This document shows positions 35,500 to 43,948 of a stretch of DNA of 64,000 bases, piece by piece. Under the pieces are notes generated by a model. The model made no database searches and had not been told where the DNA came from. It saw only the letters and a program-made list of their open reading frames with translations. The stretch covers positions 50,922 to 114,921 of the forward strand of contig CAINMV010000030.1 of the NCBI GenBank assembly GCA_903850915.1, in the 5' to 3' direction. The DNA is from an uncultured Bacteroidota bacterium (GTDB lineage: Bacteria; Bacteroidota; Bacteroidia; UKL13-3). How positions within the stretch are numbered: the stretch's first letter is position 1; every line of letters begins with the position of its first letter. Made by a program: the position numbers and the translations under genes.

Positions 35500-36924
35500 A
35501 TGATGAACAGATTTTTTTATCTTTTTGCAGTAATACTAGTAATCGTATTTAGCTGTCGTAAGAACAACACAAATACTGACACGTCGGCAAAACTAAATTT
35601 CTCCACCGACAGTATTGCATTTGATACCGTATTCAGCCGCTTTGACAGCAACAATGCGCCTTTATCATCCACGCGTATTTTAAAAATATACAACCCTTAT
35701 AATAGTAGCATATACACCGACATTCGACTATTGGGTGGTCAGGCCTCAGTTTATCGCATTAACATCGATGGAATCGCCACGGACCATATTTCACAATATA
35801 AAATTGCACCGAAAGACAGCTTCTATCTATTTGTGCAGGTAACCCCAAAAATAACGGATATAAGCAACCCACTATTTGTAGAAGATAGTATCCTATTCTC
35901 CACCAATGGCAACGATCAAAAAATACATCTGGTGGCATGGGGACAAGATGCCCATTATTTGCGCGATAGTGTACTCGATTATAATGCAGTTTGGAGTGAT
36001 AAAAGCAAGCCGTATGTCATCTGGAATTCGATTTTAGTTTCGCCAGGTAAAAAACTTACCATAAATAAAGGTGTTAAAGTATGTAGCCATGTGGGTTCGC
36101 ATATTTACGTTCAAGGTACCCTCGAAATGTTGGGTTCAGCCTCTGAGCCAGTAGTATTGCAAGGCGATCGTATCGAACGAAATCTCGACGATGTTCCAAA
36201 CCAATGGTGGGGAGTGCGTTTTTTGCCGGGTGCTAAAGATAATTTGATAAACTATTCTGTAATCAAAAATGCCGTTGTTGGTGTTGAAATAGATTCCATC
36301 ACCGTAAACACTCCAACACCGAACCTTGCTATGAGCAACACAGTAATACGCACGATGTCGTCGAGTTGCATCAGCGCTTATAGTGCCAAAGCTACGTTTA
36401 CCAATTGTGCTTTTTTTGATGCAGGACAGCTTCCAGTTTTTTTACAATATGGTGGCGACTATAATTTCACCTATTGCACCATCGCCAATCCACATTGCAT
36501 TAATTTTCAAAGCAATTATCAATCCTTTTACGCTGGCAATGCCGACTACAATATTACTGATGCTGCGGGTACAATTATTAAGATAATACCAAGTACGCTT
36601 AAATGTGTGTTGGTGAACTCTGTTATTTATGGACAAAGCTCTAACGATGAAGAATTTGCGATATATGATGGCGGCCGACCTGCGAATATTACGTTAGGGA
36701 TTAACAACTGCGCTATCAAAACAAAGACAACAAGTTTAAATGCCAACGGTAACCTACTTAATTTAGAGCCTAAATTCAAGGATATGTGCAAATTCAACTA
36801 CCAGCTAGATTCCTTATCTCCATTAATGAATAAGGGTTTCAACCTCTCTGGAATTGTTGATATTGACATCTTAGGAAAAACACGCGATACCACACCTTGT
36901 ATTGGTGCTTACGAAAGAAATTAG
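35500..36924 (+). CDS. Lipoprotein with right-handed beta-helix region
   Basis: A 474-residue secreted lipoprotein; the signal ends IVFSC. An N-terminal domain (about 30-165) looks beta-sandwich-like (STDSIAFDTVFSRFDSNNAP, SFYLFVQVTP). From about 185 onward short repeats of hydrophobic strands (TINKGVKVCSHVGSHIYVQGTLEMLG, NYSVIKNAVVGVEID) suggest a parallel beta helix. The C-terminal SPLMNKGFNL ... DTTPCIGAYE matches the choice-of-anchor-Q type ending seen in surface beta-helix proteins. Function unknown; no catalytic motif seen. It probably shares a transcript with the SCO gene. ATG 35500 or 35503 may start it. Confidence 0.8.
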   Translation: MMNRFFYLFAVILVIVFSCRKNNTNTDTSAKLNFSTDSIAFDTVFSRFDSNNAPLSSTRILKIYNPYNSSIYTDIRLLGGQASVYRINIDGIATDHISQYKIAPKDSFYLFVQVTPKITDISNPLFVEDSILFSTNGNDQKIHLVAWGQDAHYLRDSVLDYNAVWSDKSKPYVIWNSILVSPGKKLTINKGVKVCSHVGSHIYVQGTLEMLGSASEPVVLQGDRIERNLDDVPNQWWGVRFLPGAKDNLINYSVIKNAVVGVEIDSITVNTPTPNLAMSNTVIRTMSSSCISAYSAKATFTNCAFFDAGQLPVFLQYGGDYNFTYCTIANPHCINFQSNYQSFYAGNADYNITDAAGTIIKIIPSTLKCVLVNSVIYGQSSNDEEFAIYDGGRPANITLGINNCAIKTKTTSLNANGNLLNLEPKFKDMCKFNYQLDSLSPLMNKGFNLSGIVDIDILGKTRDTTPCIGAYERN

Positions 36925-36938
36925 TAATGAAATGCTGA

Positions 36939-37844
36939 TTAGGCGAGCTTCGCTTTTCTTTTAAAAAGAAATAAGATGAAACCTACAACTACAAAACCAA
37001 GAAGCCCCCAAGAGATTGGCATATATTTCACTTCGATAAAATAATTACACCAGCTAATCGAATCCTTAAAATAATAGATTAAAACTTCTATTGAATTATT
37101 GATGAAATGCGCAAGTATGGTTATCCATAAATTTCCTGTCCAATAAAAAAGATAGCCGAAAGCCATACCAATTGCCATTCGTGGTAAAAAACCATTCAAA
37201 TCGAAGTGGATGGCACTAAAAAGTGCTGCAGTGATAAGGATACCAAGGTGTATGCTTTTTGTCCAATTTTTAAATAACGGCTGCAATAAACCTCGAAACA
37301 TAAGCTCTTCTCCAAATGCAGCCACCAAACCAACAACCAAAATATTAGCAAACAGATGCACAACAGAGGGCATATACATCATTGCTGTAATAGCCCGTTC
37401 CTGCACTTCAGCCATGGCTTGCGCCTTCAATCGAAGACTATCAGGCATAGGAATACGACTATTAATATCGCTTAATAGAAACATGGCGAACAATGCACCA
37501 ACAGCAAAAACAACAACCCCAATAAACTGCACTAACGTAAATCTTTTATTGATTCGAAGCGTACTTAAAGTTGGGTAATGATAAAACCGACAATAGAAAA
37601 AAACTGGCATTGCAAAAAAACCAAGACTCGTAATCATCTGAAACGTCCGCGCAAACATCACCTGGCCAAAATCATGTGAAGGATTACTTACAATGTCTCC
37701 CATTTGTTCTGGATCAAAATGAAATATCCCTTTTGCTACTAACAATGCAAACGTTTGAGCCACAAAAAGGCCAACAAAAGCAAACCCCAAAGTCGAAAGA
37801 ATCTGAGATATAAAATACCACGCACGTTTCCAATCTATTTCCAT
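36939..37844 (-). CDS. CPBP-family intramembrane glutamic-type protease
   Basis: A 301-residue polytopic membrane protein of the CAAX-protease/bacteriocin-processing (CPBP, Abi) family. The three catalytic motifs are visible: EELMFRG (EExxxR), FSAIHF (FxxxH), and HFINNS (HxxN). About seven or eight membrane helices can be traced. Bacterial members are thought to cut membrane-embedded substrates; the target here is unknown. It is divergent from the metallo-hydrolase gene with its own -7 box at 37910-37917 and converges on the beta-helix lipoprotein gene, 14 bp apart. Confidence 0.92.
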   Translation of the reverse strand: MEIDWKRAWYFISQILSTLGFAFVGLFVAQTFALLVAKGIFHFDPEQMGDIVSNPSHDFGQVMFARTFQMITSLGFFAMPVFFYCRFYHYPTLSTLRINKRFTLVQFIGVVVFAVGALFAMFLLSDINSRIPMPDSLRLKAQAMAEVQERAITAMMYMPSVVHLFANILVVGLVAAFGEELMFRGLLQPLFKNWTKSIHLGILITAALFSAIHFDLNGFLPRMAIGMAFGYLFYWTGNLWITILAHFINNSIEVLIYYFKDSISWCNYFIEVKYMPISWGLLGFVVVGFILFLFKRKAKLA

Positions 37845-37909
37845 TTGTAAAACTGTTATGTAAATTGCATGCGAATTTAATCATAAGTATTGAGTCGTCA
37901 TACGACATG

Positions 37910-37917
37910 CAAAATTA
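37910..37917 (-). promoter_or_regulatory. -7 promoter box of the CPBP protease gene
   Basis: Minus-strand TAATTTTG, full match to TAnnTTTG, 65 bases before the ATG at 37844. It lies back to back with the promoter of the divergent hydrolase gene. Confidence 0.5.
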
Positions 37918-37919
37918 TG

Positions 37920-37952
37920 TTTGCGGTTGCAACAGATTGAAGTGTAAATTTG
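37920..37952 (+). promoter_or_regulatory. Promoter of the metallo-beta-lactamase-fold hydrolase gene
   Basis: TTTG (37920-37923), 21-bp spacer, TAAATTTG (37945-37952): a complete -33/-7 pair of the Bacteroidota type, 38 bases before the ATG at 37991. Confidence 0.7.
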
Positions 37953-37990
37953 CATTTTCTTTGTATCGACATAAGTAATTATAACCAGAA

Positions 37991-38833
37991 ATGAATTTAT
38001 ACACCATTAACACCGGACATTTTAAATTAGATGGAGGCGCAATGTTTGGCGTAGTTCCAAAGTCAATATGGAACAAACTTAATCCGGCTGATGAAAATAA
38101 TATGTGTAGTTGGGCTATGCGTTGTTTGCTAATTGAGGATGGAGGAAGGCTTATATTAATTGATAATGGTATGGGCGGTAAGCAAGATGCAAAATTCTTT
38201 GGCCATTACTATTTACATGGAGGCGACAACCTAGATAATTCTCTTGCTTTTCATGGTTTTTCTGTTCAAGATGTCACCGATGTGTTTTTAACCCATTTGC
38301 ATTTCGACCATTGCGGTGGAAGCATAAAATGGAACAACGATAGAACAAAATTCGAACCCGTTTTTAAAAATGCCACCTATCATGTGCATCAAGAACATTG
38401 GAATGAAGCCTTGCATCCTAATGTGCGGGAAAAGGCTTCTTTTCTTAAAGAAAACATATTACCCATTGAAGAGTCGGGCCATTTAAAATTATTTGGTGAT
38501 GATATGAATTTGCATCCCGAGGTTACCTTATTTAAAAGTAATGGGCATACTAATAGCATGATGATTCCTCAAATAAAATTCGGAGAACTGAATATTGCAT
38601 TTATGGCCGATTTAATCCCTTCTGTTGGACATATATCGCCAAACTATGTAATGGGTTATGATGTTCGTCCGTTAGAAACGATGCGTGAGCGCACCTCCTT
38701 TCTTACAAAGGCTGTTCACGAAAAAACGATACTGTTCTTCGAGCACGACCCAATACATGAATGCGCCACTGTTATCCAAACAGATAAAGGTTTTAAGTGT
38801 GAGGCCACCTTTCGTTTAACGGATTTACTGTAA
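37991..38833 (+). CDS. Metallo-beta-lactamase-fold hydrolase
   Basis: A 280-residue cytosolic MBL-fold enzyme. HLHFDHCGG (about 102-110) is the HxHxDH zinc motif; further ligands are in FKSNGHTNSMM, FMADLIPS and FEHDPIHE. The overall pattern resembles lactonase-like MBL proteins of the AHL-lactonase group, but the sequence does not reveal the substrate. The gene has its own strong promoter and is divergent from the CPBP protease gene. The RsmF gene follows on the same strand after 83 bp. Confidence 0.88.
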   Translation: MNLYTINTGHFKLDGGAMFGVVPKSIWNKLNPADENNMCSWAMRCLLIEDGGRLILIDNGMGGKQDAKFFGHYYLHGGDNLDNSLAFHGFSVQDVTDVFLTHLHFDHCGGSIKWNNDRTKFEPVFKNATYHVHQEHWNEALHPNVREKASFLKENILPIEESGHLKLFGDDMNLHPEVTLFKSNGHTNSMMIPQIKFGELNIAFMADLIPSVGHISPNYVMGYDVRPLETMRERTSFLTKAVHEKTILFFEHDPIHECATVIQTDKGFKCEATFRLTDLL

Positions 38834-38916
38834 TAGAATAATCGTCTACCTATTTTATTTTTAATAATGTGTTGCTGGTTTAATCCTTGCAACATCTGTA
38901 ATACTTAGATAAACAA

Positions 38917-40242
38917 ATGCCGGAACTTAATACTATAGCGCAACACTTTAAAAATGCCCCTGGTTTTAATATCGATGCTTTTATTATTGCACATGAAGTT
39001 CCTGCCGTAAATTCATTTCGAATTAACACCAAAAAAATTGACAAAAGCCCATATAAGTTTAGCATTTCTGTGCCTTGGTGTTCCGATGGGTTTTATGTTA
39101 CTGAGAGACCAAAATACGCGCAACATCCATTTTGGCATTCCGGTGCCATTTATGTTCAAGAGGCTTCGAGTATGTTTTTGAATGAGGCTTTAAAGCAGTT
39201 GCTACCTCTACAAGAGAAAATATTTGTGCTCGATGCATGTGCTGCGCCCGGCGGAAAAAGCACGCTCATTGCAGCGTTGCTTAGCGCTGATAGTGTTTTG
39301 GTAAGTAATGAAGTAATAAAATCGCGAGTAAATGTGCTGCAAGAAAACCTAACTAGGTGGGGCAATGGCAACAGCATTATTACCAATTGCGACTCCATAC
39401 AATTTAGTAAGCTTCCACCCACCTTCGATTGTATTGTAGTTGATGCACCATGCAGTGGAAGTGGGCTCTTCCGAAAGGATCCAAATGCACTTAATGAATG
39501 GAGTGAAAATAATGTGCAATTATGCAGCGAGCGCCAACAGCGGATATTAAGTAACCTGATACCTTCACTTAAAAGCAATGGCATTTTGGTTTATAGCACT
39601 TGTTCGTATTCCATCGAAGAAAATGAAATAATAGTAGATTGGCTTTGCAATCAACATCAGATGGAAGTTTGTTCGTTATGTATCCCTTCAGAATGGAATG
39701 TCTTCAATTCGCAACCGGGCTGCTACCGATTTTACCCCAACAACATACAAGGAGAAGGGTTTTTTATATCTATACTACGCAAAAAATCTGATGTTGAAAA
39801 TCAAAATAAGGTGATTGCATCAAATCTAAAACTAGTAAAACCGGAATCCTCCTTTACACAATATTTGCGTGAGGAATTAAAATACTTCATGCACAATGAA
39901 ACTTTATATGCCTTAACAGAGACAGCATTTGAGGTAACGGAATTACTTCGTCAGTATAAAATCAATTTAGTTCGCTGTGGCGTAGAACTAGGAGAACATA
40001 AAGGAAGTAAGTTTATTCCAGCACATGCCCTTGCATTAAATGAAGTATTAAATAGCAACCTCGAAAAACGAGAAGTGGATGAAGCCACCGCAATACAATA
40101 TTTAAAGAAAGAAACGATACATATTGATGGTCCTTTAGGGTTTAAGCTATTGCAATTTAAAGGTGTTCCTATCGGCTGGATAAACGTAATGCAGAATAGA
40201 AGCAATAATATGTATCCAACAGCATGGCGTTTACTCCACTAG
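38917..40242 (+). CDS. rsmF: 16S rRNA m5C methyltransferase, RsmF/NOL1-NOP2-Sun family
   Basis: A 441-residue SAM-dependent RNA cytosine-C5 methyltransferase. The SAM motif is LDACAAPGGKSTLIAALL (110-127), the DAPCSGSGLFRKD segment holds motif IV with one catalytic Cys, and YSTCSYSIEENE holds motif VI with the nucleophile Cys. The C-terminal part (about 300-441) looks like the RsmF/YebU extension including a PUA-like end. The GLFRKD pattern suits RsmF rather than RsmB. E. coli RsmF modifies C1407 of 16S rRNA; the same target is inferred. It ends 72 bp from the convergent metK, with a hairpin between. Confidence 0.9.
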   Translation: MPELNTIAQHFKNAPGFNIDAFIIAHEVPAVNSFRINTKKIDKSPYKFSISVPWCSDGFYVTERPKYAQHPFWHSGAIYVQEASSMFLNEALKQLLPLQEKIFVLDACAAPGGKSTLIAALLSADSVLVSNEVIKSRVNVLQENLTRWGNGNSIITNCDSIQFSKLPPTFDCIVVDAPCSGSGLFRKDPNALNEWSENNVQLCSERQQRILSNLIPSLKSNGILVYSTCSYSIEENEIIVDWLCNQHQMEVCSLCIPSEWNVFNSQPGCYRFYPNNIQGEGFFISILRKKSDVENQNKVIASNLKLVKPESSFTQYLREELKYFMHNETLYALTETAFEVTELLRQYKINLVRCGVELGEHKGSKFIPAHALALNEVLNSNLEKREVDEATAIQYLKKETIHIDGPLGFKLLQFKGVPIGWINVMQNRSNNMYPTAWRLLH

Positions 40243-40250
40243 TATTTAAG

Positions 40251-40280
40251 AAAAAGCCTCATCTGCATTGCAGATGAGGC
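40251..40280 (-). terminator. Terminator of metK
   Basis: Perfect 11-bp stem GCCTCATCTGC / GCAGATGAGGC (40256-40266, 40270-40280) with a three-base loop. On the minus strand it is followed by TTTTT, so it terminates metK; the plus side lacks a T run. Confidence 0.85.
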
Positions 40281-40314
40281 CTATATCGAGTATTTGTAAA
40301 TTTAGAATTCTTGT

Positions 40315-41568
40315 TTATTTCAACCCGAAAGCTGCTTTTACTTTTCCAACATAATCTAACTTCTCCCAAGTGAATAGCTCTACTTTTACTTTTTTCACTT
40401 TACCATCAGGACCAACAAAAGATTTCGTAACTGTTTCATTCTTACGTCCCATATGTCCATAAGCTGCCGTTTCCGAATACATTGGGGTACGTAATTTCAA
40501 GCGCTGTTCAATAAAGTAAGGACGCATATCAAATATTGCTTCAACTTTCTTAGCAATTTGCCCATCTGTTAATTTTACTTTTGATGTACCGTAGGTATTA
40601 ATATAAATTCCCATAGGCTGAGCCACTCCAATGGCATATGAAACCTGAACGAGCACTTCTGAACATATACCAGCAGCAACAAGGTTCTTCGCAATATGAC
40701 GTGTAGCGTAAGCAGCTGAACGATCTACTTTACTTGGATCTTTTCCAGAGAAAGCACCACCTCCATGTGCACCTTTTCCGCCATATGTATCAACAATAAT
40801 CTTACGACCAGTAAGGCCTGTATCGCCATGCGGACCACCAATTACAAATTTCCCTGTTGGATTGATGTGGTATTTAATTTTATTGTTAAACAAATGAGCA
40901 TATTTCGGATAATTTGCTTTCACTCGTGGAATCAGAATGTTGATGATATCCTTCTTGATTTTAGCCAACATTTTCGACTCCTCATTGAAATCATCATGTT
41001 GTGTAGAAACAACAATAGCGTCAATTCGAACTGGTTGGTTTTGATCATTATATTCAATGGTAACTTGCGACTTCGCATCTGGACGTAGGTAATTAATTTG
41101 TTTACACTCACGACGTAAAGCAGCTAATTCCAGCAAAATAGCATGTGCTAGATCAAGGGCTAATGGCATATAATTGCTTGTTTCGTTGGTAGCATAGCCA
41201 AACATCATGCCTTGGTCGCCGGCACCTTGCTCCTCCTTGTTCTTTTTATCTACCCCTTGGTTTATGTCTGCCGACTGCTCGTGAATTGCAGAAAGGATAC
41301 CACATGAGTTGGCTTCGAACATGTATTCACTTTTAGTATATCCAATTTTACGAATCACTTGACGCGCAATTTCTTGAACATCAAGGTAGGATTTAGATTT
41401 TACCTCTCCAGCTAAGATTACTTGACCGGTTGTTACCAGTGTTTCACACGCAACTTTGGAATTTGGGTCGAACGCTAAAAAGTTATCGATTAAGGCATCG
41501 CTAATTTGATCGGCAACTTTATCCGGATGCCCTTCTGATACTGACTCTGAGGTAAATAAATATGACAT
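40315..41568 (-). CDS. metK: S-adenosylmethionine synthetase
   Basis: A 417-residue cytosolic enzyme making SAM from methionine and ATP. Hallmarks: [21 protein letters not shown] at the N-terminus (catalytic His in GHPDK), [12 protein letters not shown] (ATP-binding), and [19 protein letters not shown], the glycine-rich P-loop-like signature. Compared with the E. coli enzyme (384 residues) it is slightly longer, with extra residues around 105-112 and in the C-terminal third. No SAM-riboswitch-like structure was recognised in the short leader between its -7 box and the ATG. Confidence 0.97.
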   Translation of the reverse strand: MSYLFTSESVSEGHPDKVADQISDALIDNFLAFDPNSKVACETLVTTGQVILAGEVKSKSYLDVQEIARQVIRKIGYTKSEYMFEANSCGILSAIHEQSADINQGVDKKNKEEQGAGDQGMMFGYATNETSNYMPLALDLAHAILLELAALRRECKQINYLRPDAKSQVTIEYNDQNQPVRIDAIVVSTQHDDFNEESKMLAKIKKDIINILIPRVKANYPKYAHLFNNKIKYHINPTGKFVIGGPHGDTGLTGRKIIVDTYGGKGAHGGGAFSGKDPSKVDRSAAYATRHIAKNLVAAGICSEVLVQVSYAIGVAQPMGIYINTYGTSKVKLTDGQIAKKVEAIFDMRPYFIEQRLKLRTPMYSETAAYGHMGRKNETVTKSFVGPDGKVKKVKVELFTWEKLDYVGKVKAAFGLK

Positions 41569-41598
41569 ATGCGTAATATGGATTTAAAAAATTAGGCG

Positions 41599-41606
41599 CA
41601 AAAATA
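41599..41606 (-). promoter_or_regulatory. -7 promoter box of metK
   Basis: Minus-strand TATTTTTG, full match to TAnnTTTG, 30 bases before the ATG at 41568. The implied leader of roughly 25 bases is too short for a riboswitch. Confidence 0.5.
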
Positions 41607-41820
41607 ACAAATAATTATGACAACATAGTGACCGCTAAAAAGACGGTTATAAAAGGTCAAAAAGCCTCTTGAGTCGTATCTTATCTTAATGACGATGACT
41701 TAAAATAAAAAAACCACCATTTAACAAACTCTAAATTCTGTGTTTTCAACTTTTTAGAACATAACGCGCTAAATAATTAAACTGTCAGCGAAAATACTAC
41801 GGATGTAAGCTTGAAAAAAC

Positions 41821-41836
41821 ATGATTATGTAATCAT
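41821..41836. repeat. Perfect 16-bp palindrome upstream of the DUF4476 gene
   Basis: ATGATTA-TG-TAATCAT lies 66 bp upstream of the -7 box of the DUF4476 gene, in the divergent metK/DUF4476 region. It has the look of a dimeric-regulator site; no regulator gene is adjacent. Confidence 0.4.
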
Positions 41837-41901
41837 TCCGATATTAATTTAAAAAACTGCGTGGATTTTTACTATAATTAAGTGTTTATGTTTTTTGGCA
41901 T

Positions 41902-41909
41902 TACATTTG
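41902..41909 (+). promoter_or_regulatory. -7 promoter box of the DUF4476 gene
   Basis: TACATTTG, full match to TAnnTTTG, 35 bases before the ATG at 41945. It lies downstream of an earlier in-frame start (41882), which supports 41945 as the real start. Confidence 0.55.
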
Positions 41910-41944
41910 AAACTGCCCTAATCAAATCAATTACACCCAACCTC

Positions 41945-43366
41945 ATGAAAAAGTTTTTAACCCTGCTTCTCGCTTCTATGTCATTTCAAGTTTTCGCTCA
42001 AAATGGCAATATGATCTTTTTTACCGAAGACCATGAAAATTTTACATTAACCAATAACGGAGTTACTATTCCTAGTCCACTTGGCAATACTGTAAATGTA
42101 TTAAATAAGCCTGTAGCCAAATATAAAATCCAAGTCACCTTTCAAAAACCACAATTGGGAAAATTAGCTGATGAGGTTTTTACAGTGGCAGGGTCTGATA
42201 AAACATTTGTAATTAAGCCACGTAAAGAAGCTGATATACAAGCTGAAATAGCAAAAAATAGCAAAAACCCAAACACCGCCAAAAACGAAGTTTCGAAATA
42301 TTTAATCAAGGTGCTCTCGGTTACACCTGCTGCAATTGCCGCAGAAACTATCAACGATGTTAATTACAATAATGCTCAGAACAGAAATGAGCATGCAGCG
42401 CGAGAAGAACATCAGGCTCAAGAAAATGAACAAATAGCAAACGATGTTCCAACAAATGTAAACATCAATATTGATCCGAACGGCATAAGCATTCAAGGCG
42501 CTGGCGTTAATTTAGGTGCCAATGTTAACATTAATGGTGTTGGTGTTTCCGGTATTCCGAATAGCACGCGCAATGGAACAGTAACCAAAACAACCACTAC
42601 CACTACGACGACGCAAAATTCAGGAACAGCAAATTATAATAATGGGGTTTGGTGTGTAAATCCACTTACCAATGCAGCTTTTCAAATGGAAGAGAAGAAG
42701 GTGCGTATACAAACCACCGAAGCTGGAAAAATAATTGCTGCACAGCAGTTATCTATGGCGAATTGCCTTACCTCGGCGCAAATAAAAACACTTTGCACTT
42801 CAATATTTAATGAAAGAGATCGATTGGCTTATGCAGAATATGCTTACCCACGTTGCTATGATCCAAGCAATTATACCCTAGTTTACTCAGCATTTTATTC
42901 TAACGCTAATGTTGACGAGTTGAATAGATTCATCCATTCCTATTCAAATACCACCAATGGAACATACAATAACAATTCGAGAGGGAATGTAGACAATCCA
43001 AGAGGTTATAACGGCACAAATAACAATCAAAACAGCGGTGGTTATGTTTCTGGATACAGTGGTCCTTATGGTTGTTCGATGCCAATGGGGTCCAATGATT
43101 TCAATGCAGCCAAAGAAAGCATTCGCAGTAAATCATTTGAAAGTACAAAATTAGAAATTGCAAAACAAGTAACAGGCAGTAATTGCTTTACCGCATCACA
43201 AATAAAAGAAATCATGTCGTTTTTTAGTTTCGAGTCAAGCAAATTAGAATACGCTAAAAGTGCTTACACACATTGCTACGATAAAAATAATTATTTCAAA
43301 GTGAATGATTCATTTGGATTTGAATCTTCCATCACCGAACTAAACAATTATATTAAAGGGAAATAA
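41945..43366 (+). CDS. Secreted protein with two tandem DUF4476-type domains
   Basis: A 473-residue exported protein. The ATG at 41945 starts a clear signal peptide (MKKFLTLLLASMSFQVFAQ); the longer frame from 41882 would bury it. An N-terminal domain (about 20-135) of unknown type is followed by an Asn/Gly-rich linker with a run of ten Thr among NGTVTK and TQNSG. DUF4476 copy 1 spans about 237-333 and copy 2 about 377-473. Copy 2 is canonical (FNAAKESIRSKSFESTKLEIAK); copy 1 is divergent. Three cysteines keep identical spacing (237-274-304 and 377-414-444). Function unknown; probably periplasmic or surface-located. Confidence 0.85.
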   Translation: MKKFLTLLLASMSFQVFAQNGNMIFFTEDHENFTLTNNGVTIPSPLGNTVNVLNKPVAKYKIQVTFQKPQLGKLADEVFTVAGSDKTFVIKPRKEADIQAEIAKNSKNPNTAKNEVSKYLIKVLSVTPAAIAAETINDVNYNNAQNRNEHAAREEHQAQENEQIANDVPTNVNINIDPNGISIQGAGVNLGANVNINGVGVSGIPNSTRNGTVTKTTTTTTTTQNSGTANYNNGVWCVNPLTNAAFQMEEKKVRIQTTEAGKIIAAQQLSMANCLTSAQIKTLCTSIFNERDRLAYAEYAYPRCYDPSNYTLVYSAFYSNANVDELNRFIHSYSNTTNGTYNNNSRGNVDNPRGYNGTNNNQNSGGYVSGYSGPYGCSMPMGSNDFNAAKESIRSKSFESTKLEIAKQVTGSNCFTASQIKEIMSFFSFESSKLEYAKSAYTHCYDKNNYFKVNDSFGFESSITELNNYIKGK

Positions 43367-43386
43367 TTATCCTTAAATTTATAAAG

Positions 43387-43423
43387 AGGTCGTTGCTATA
43401 TTTAAAAAAGCATCGACCTTTTT
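43387..43423 (+). terminator. Terminator after the DUF4476 gene
   Basis: AGGTCGTTGCT (43387-43397) pairs with AGCATCGACCT (43409-43419) with one mismatch, followed by TTTTT. It closes the DUF4476 transcript before the Nudix gene. Confidence 0.8.
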
Positions 43424-43513
43424 GTTGTTATCCTATTTTTATGCTATTGCATTTCGTGATTCTTCTTTTTCTTTGCAACTGCTCTTATAGTTAATACCCT
43501 TACTTTTATTCCC

Positions 43514-43918
43514 ATGAAGTCCCTTGATGTTACTTGTGCTATTATTTTCAAAGCCGATAAAATTATAGTCACGCAACGAAGTGAGCTTATGAAAATGCCT
43601 TTAAAATGGGAGTTTCCAGGTGGTAAAGTGAATGCCGGTGAAAACTACGTAGACTCCATAAAAAGAGAAATAATGGAGGAACTCAATATTGAAATTGAAA
43701 TAACAGCTATGCTACAACCTGTGCTTTTTAATTATGGCACATTTAAAATCAACCTGATTCCCTTTATGGCTAATTATTTATCTGGTGAAGTTCGGCTTCT
43801 GGAACACAAGGCAATATTAATGCTTCACGCATCTGAACTTTTCCAGCTAGATTGGGCTGATGCAGATATTCCAATTGTAAAAGAAATATTGGAACGAGAA
43901 AAAGAAAAGCATTCCTAA
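43514..43918 (+). CDS. Nudix hydrolase (MutT-like)
   Basis: A 134-residue single-domain Nudix enzyme. The Nudix box is GGKVNAGENYVDSIKREIMEELNI: the GX5E part, the REIMEE core binding Mg, and Asn where Gly is common near its end. WEFPGGK just before it and the Val-Thr-Cys-Ala strand at the N-terminus fit the MutT/CTP-pyrophosphohydrolase group, which cleans oxidised or excess nucleoside triphosphates. Single gene, convergent to the M2 peptidase gene. Substrate not determinable by eye. Confidence 0.9.
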   Translation: MKSLDVTCAIIFKADKIIVTQRSELMKMPLKWEFPGGKVNAGENYVDSIKREIMEELNIEIEITAMLQPVLFNYGTFKINLIPFMANYLSGEVRLLEHKAILMLHASELFQLDWADADIPIVKEILEREKEKHS

Positions 43919-43948
43919 ACTTTACAACTATAGATAAAATTCTAGTAA

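Noticed and set aside
36939..37844. Phage-abortive-infection (Abi) defence gene
   Set aside because: It is a CPBP-family membrane protease; without a partner toxin, nuclease or other defence gene nearby, the Abi label alone is not evidence for phage defence.
41569..41606. SAM riboswitch in the metK leader
   Set aside because: The -7 box leaves only about 25 bases of leader, and no SAM-I, SAM-II or SAM-IV type structure was recognised.
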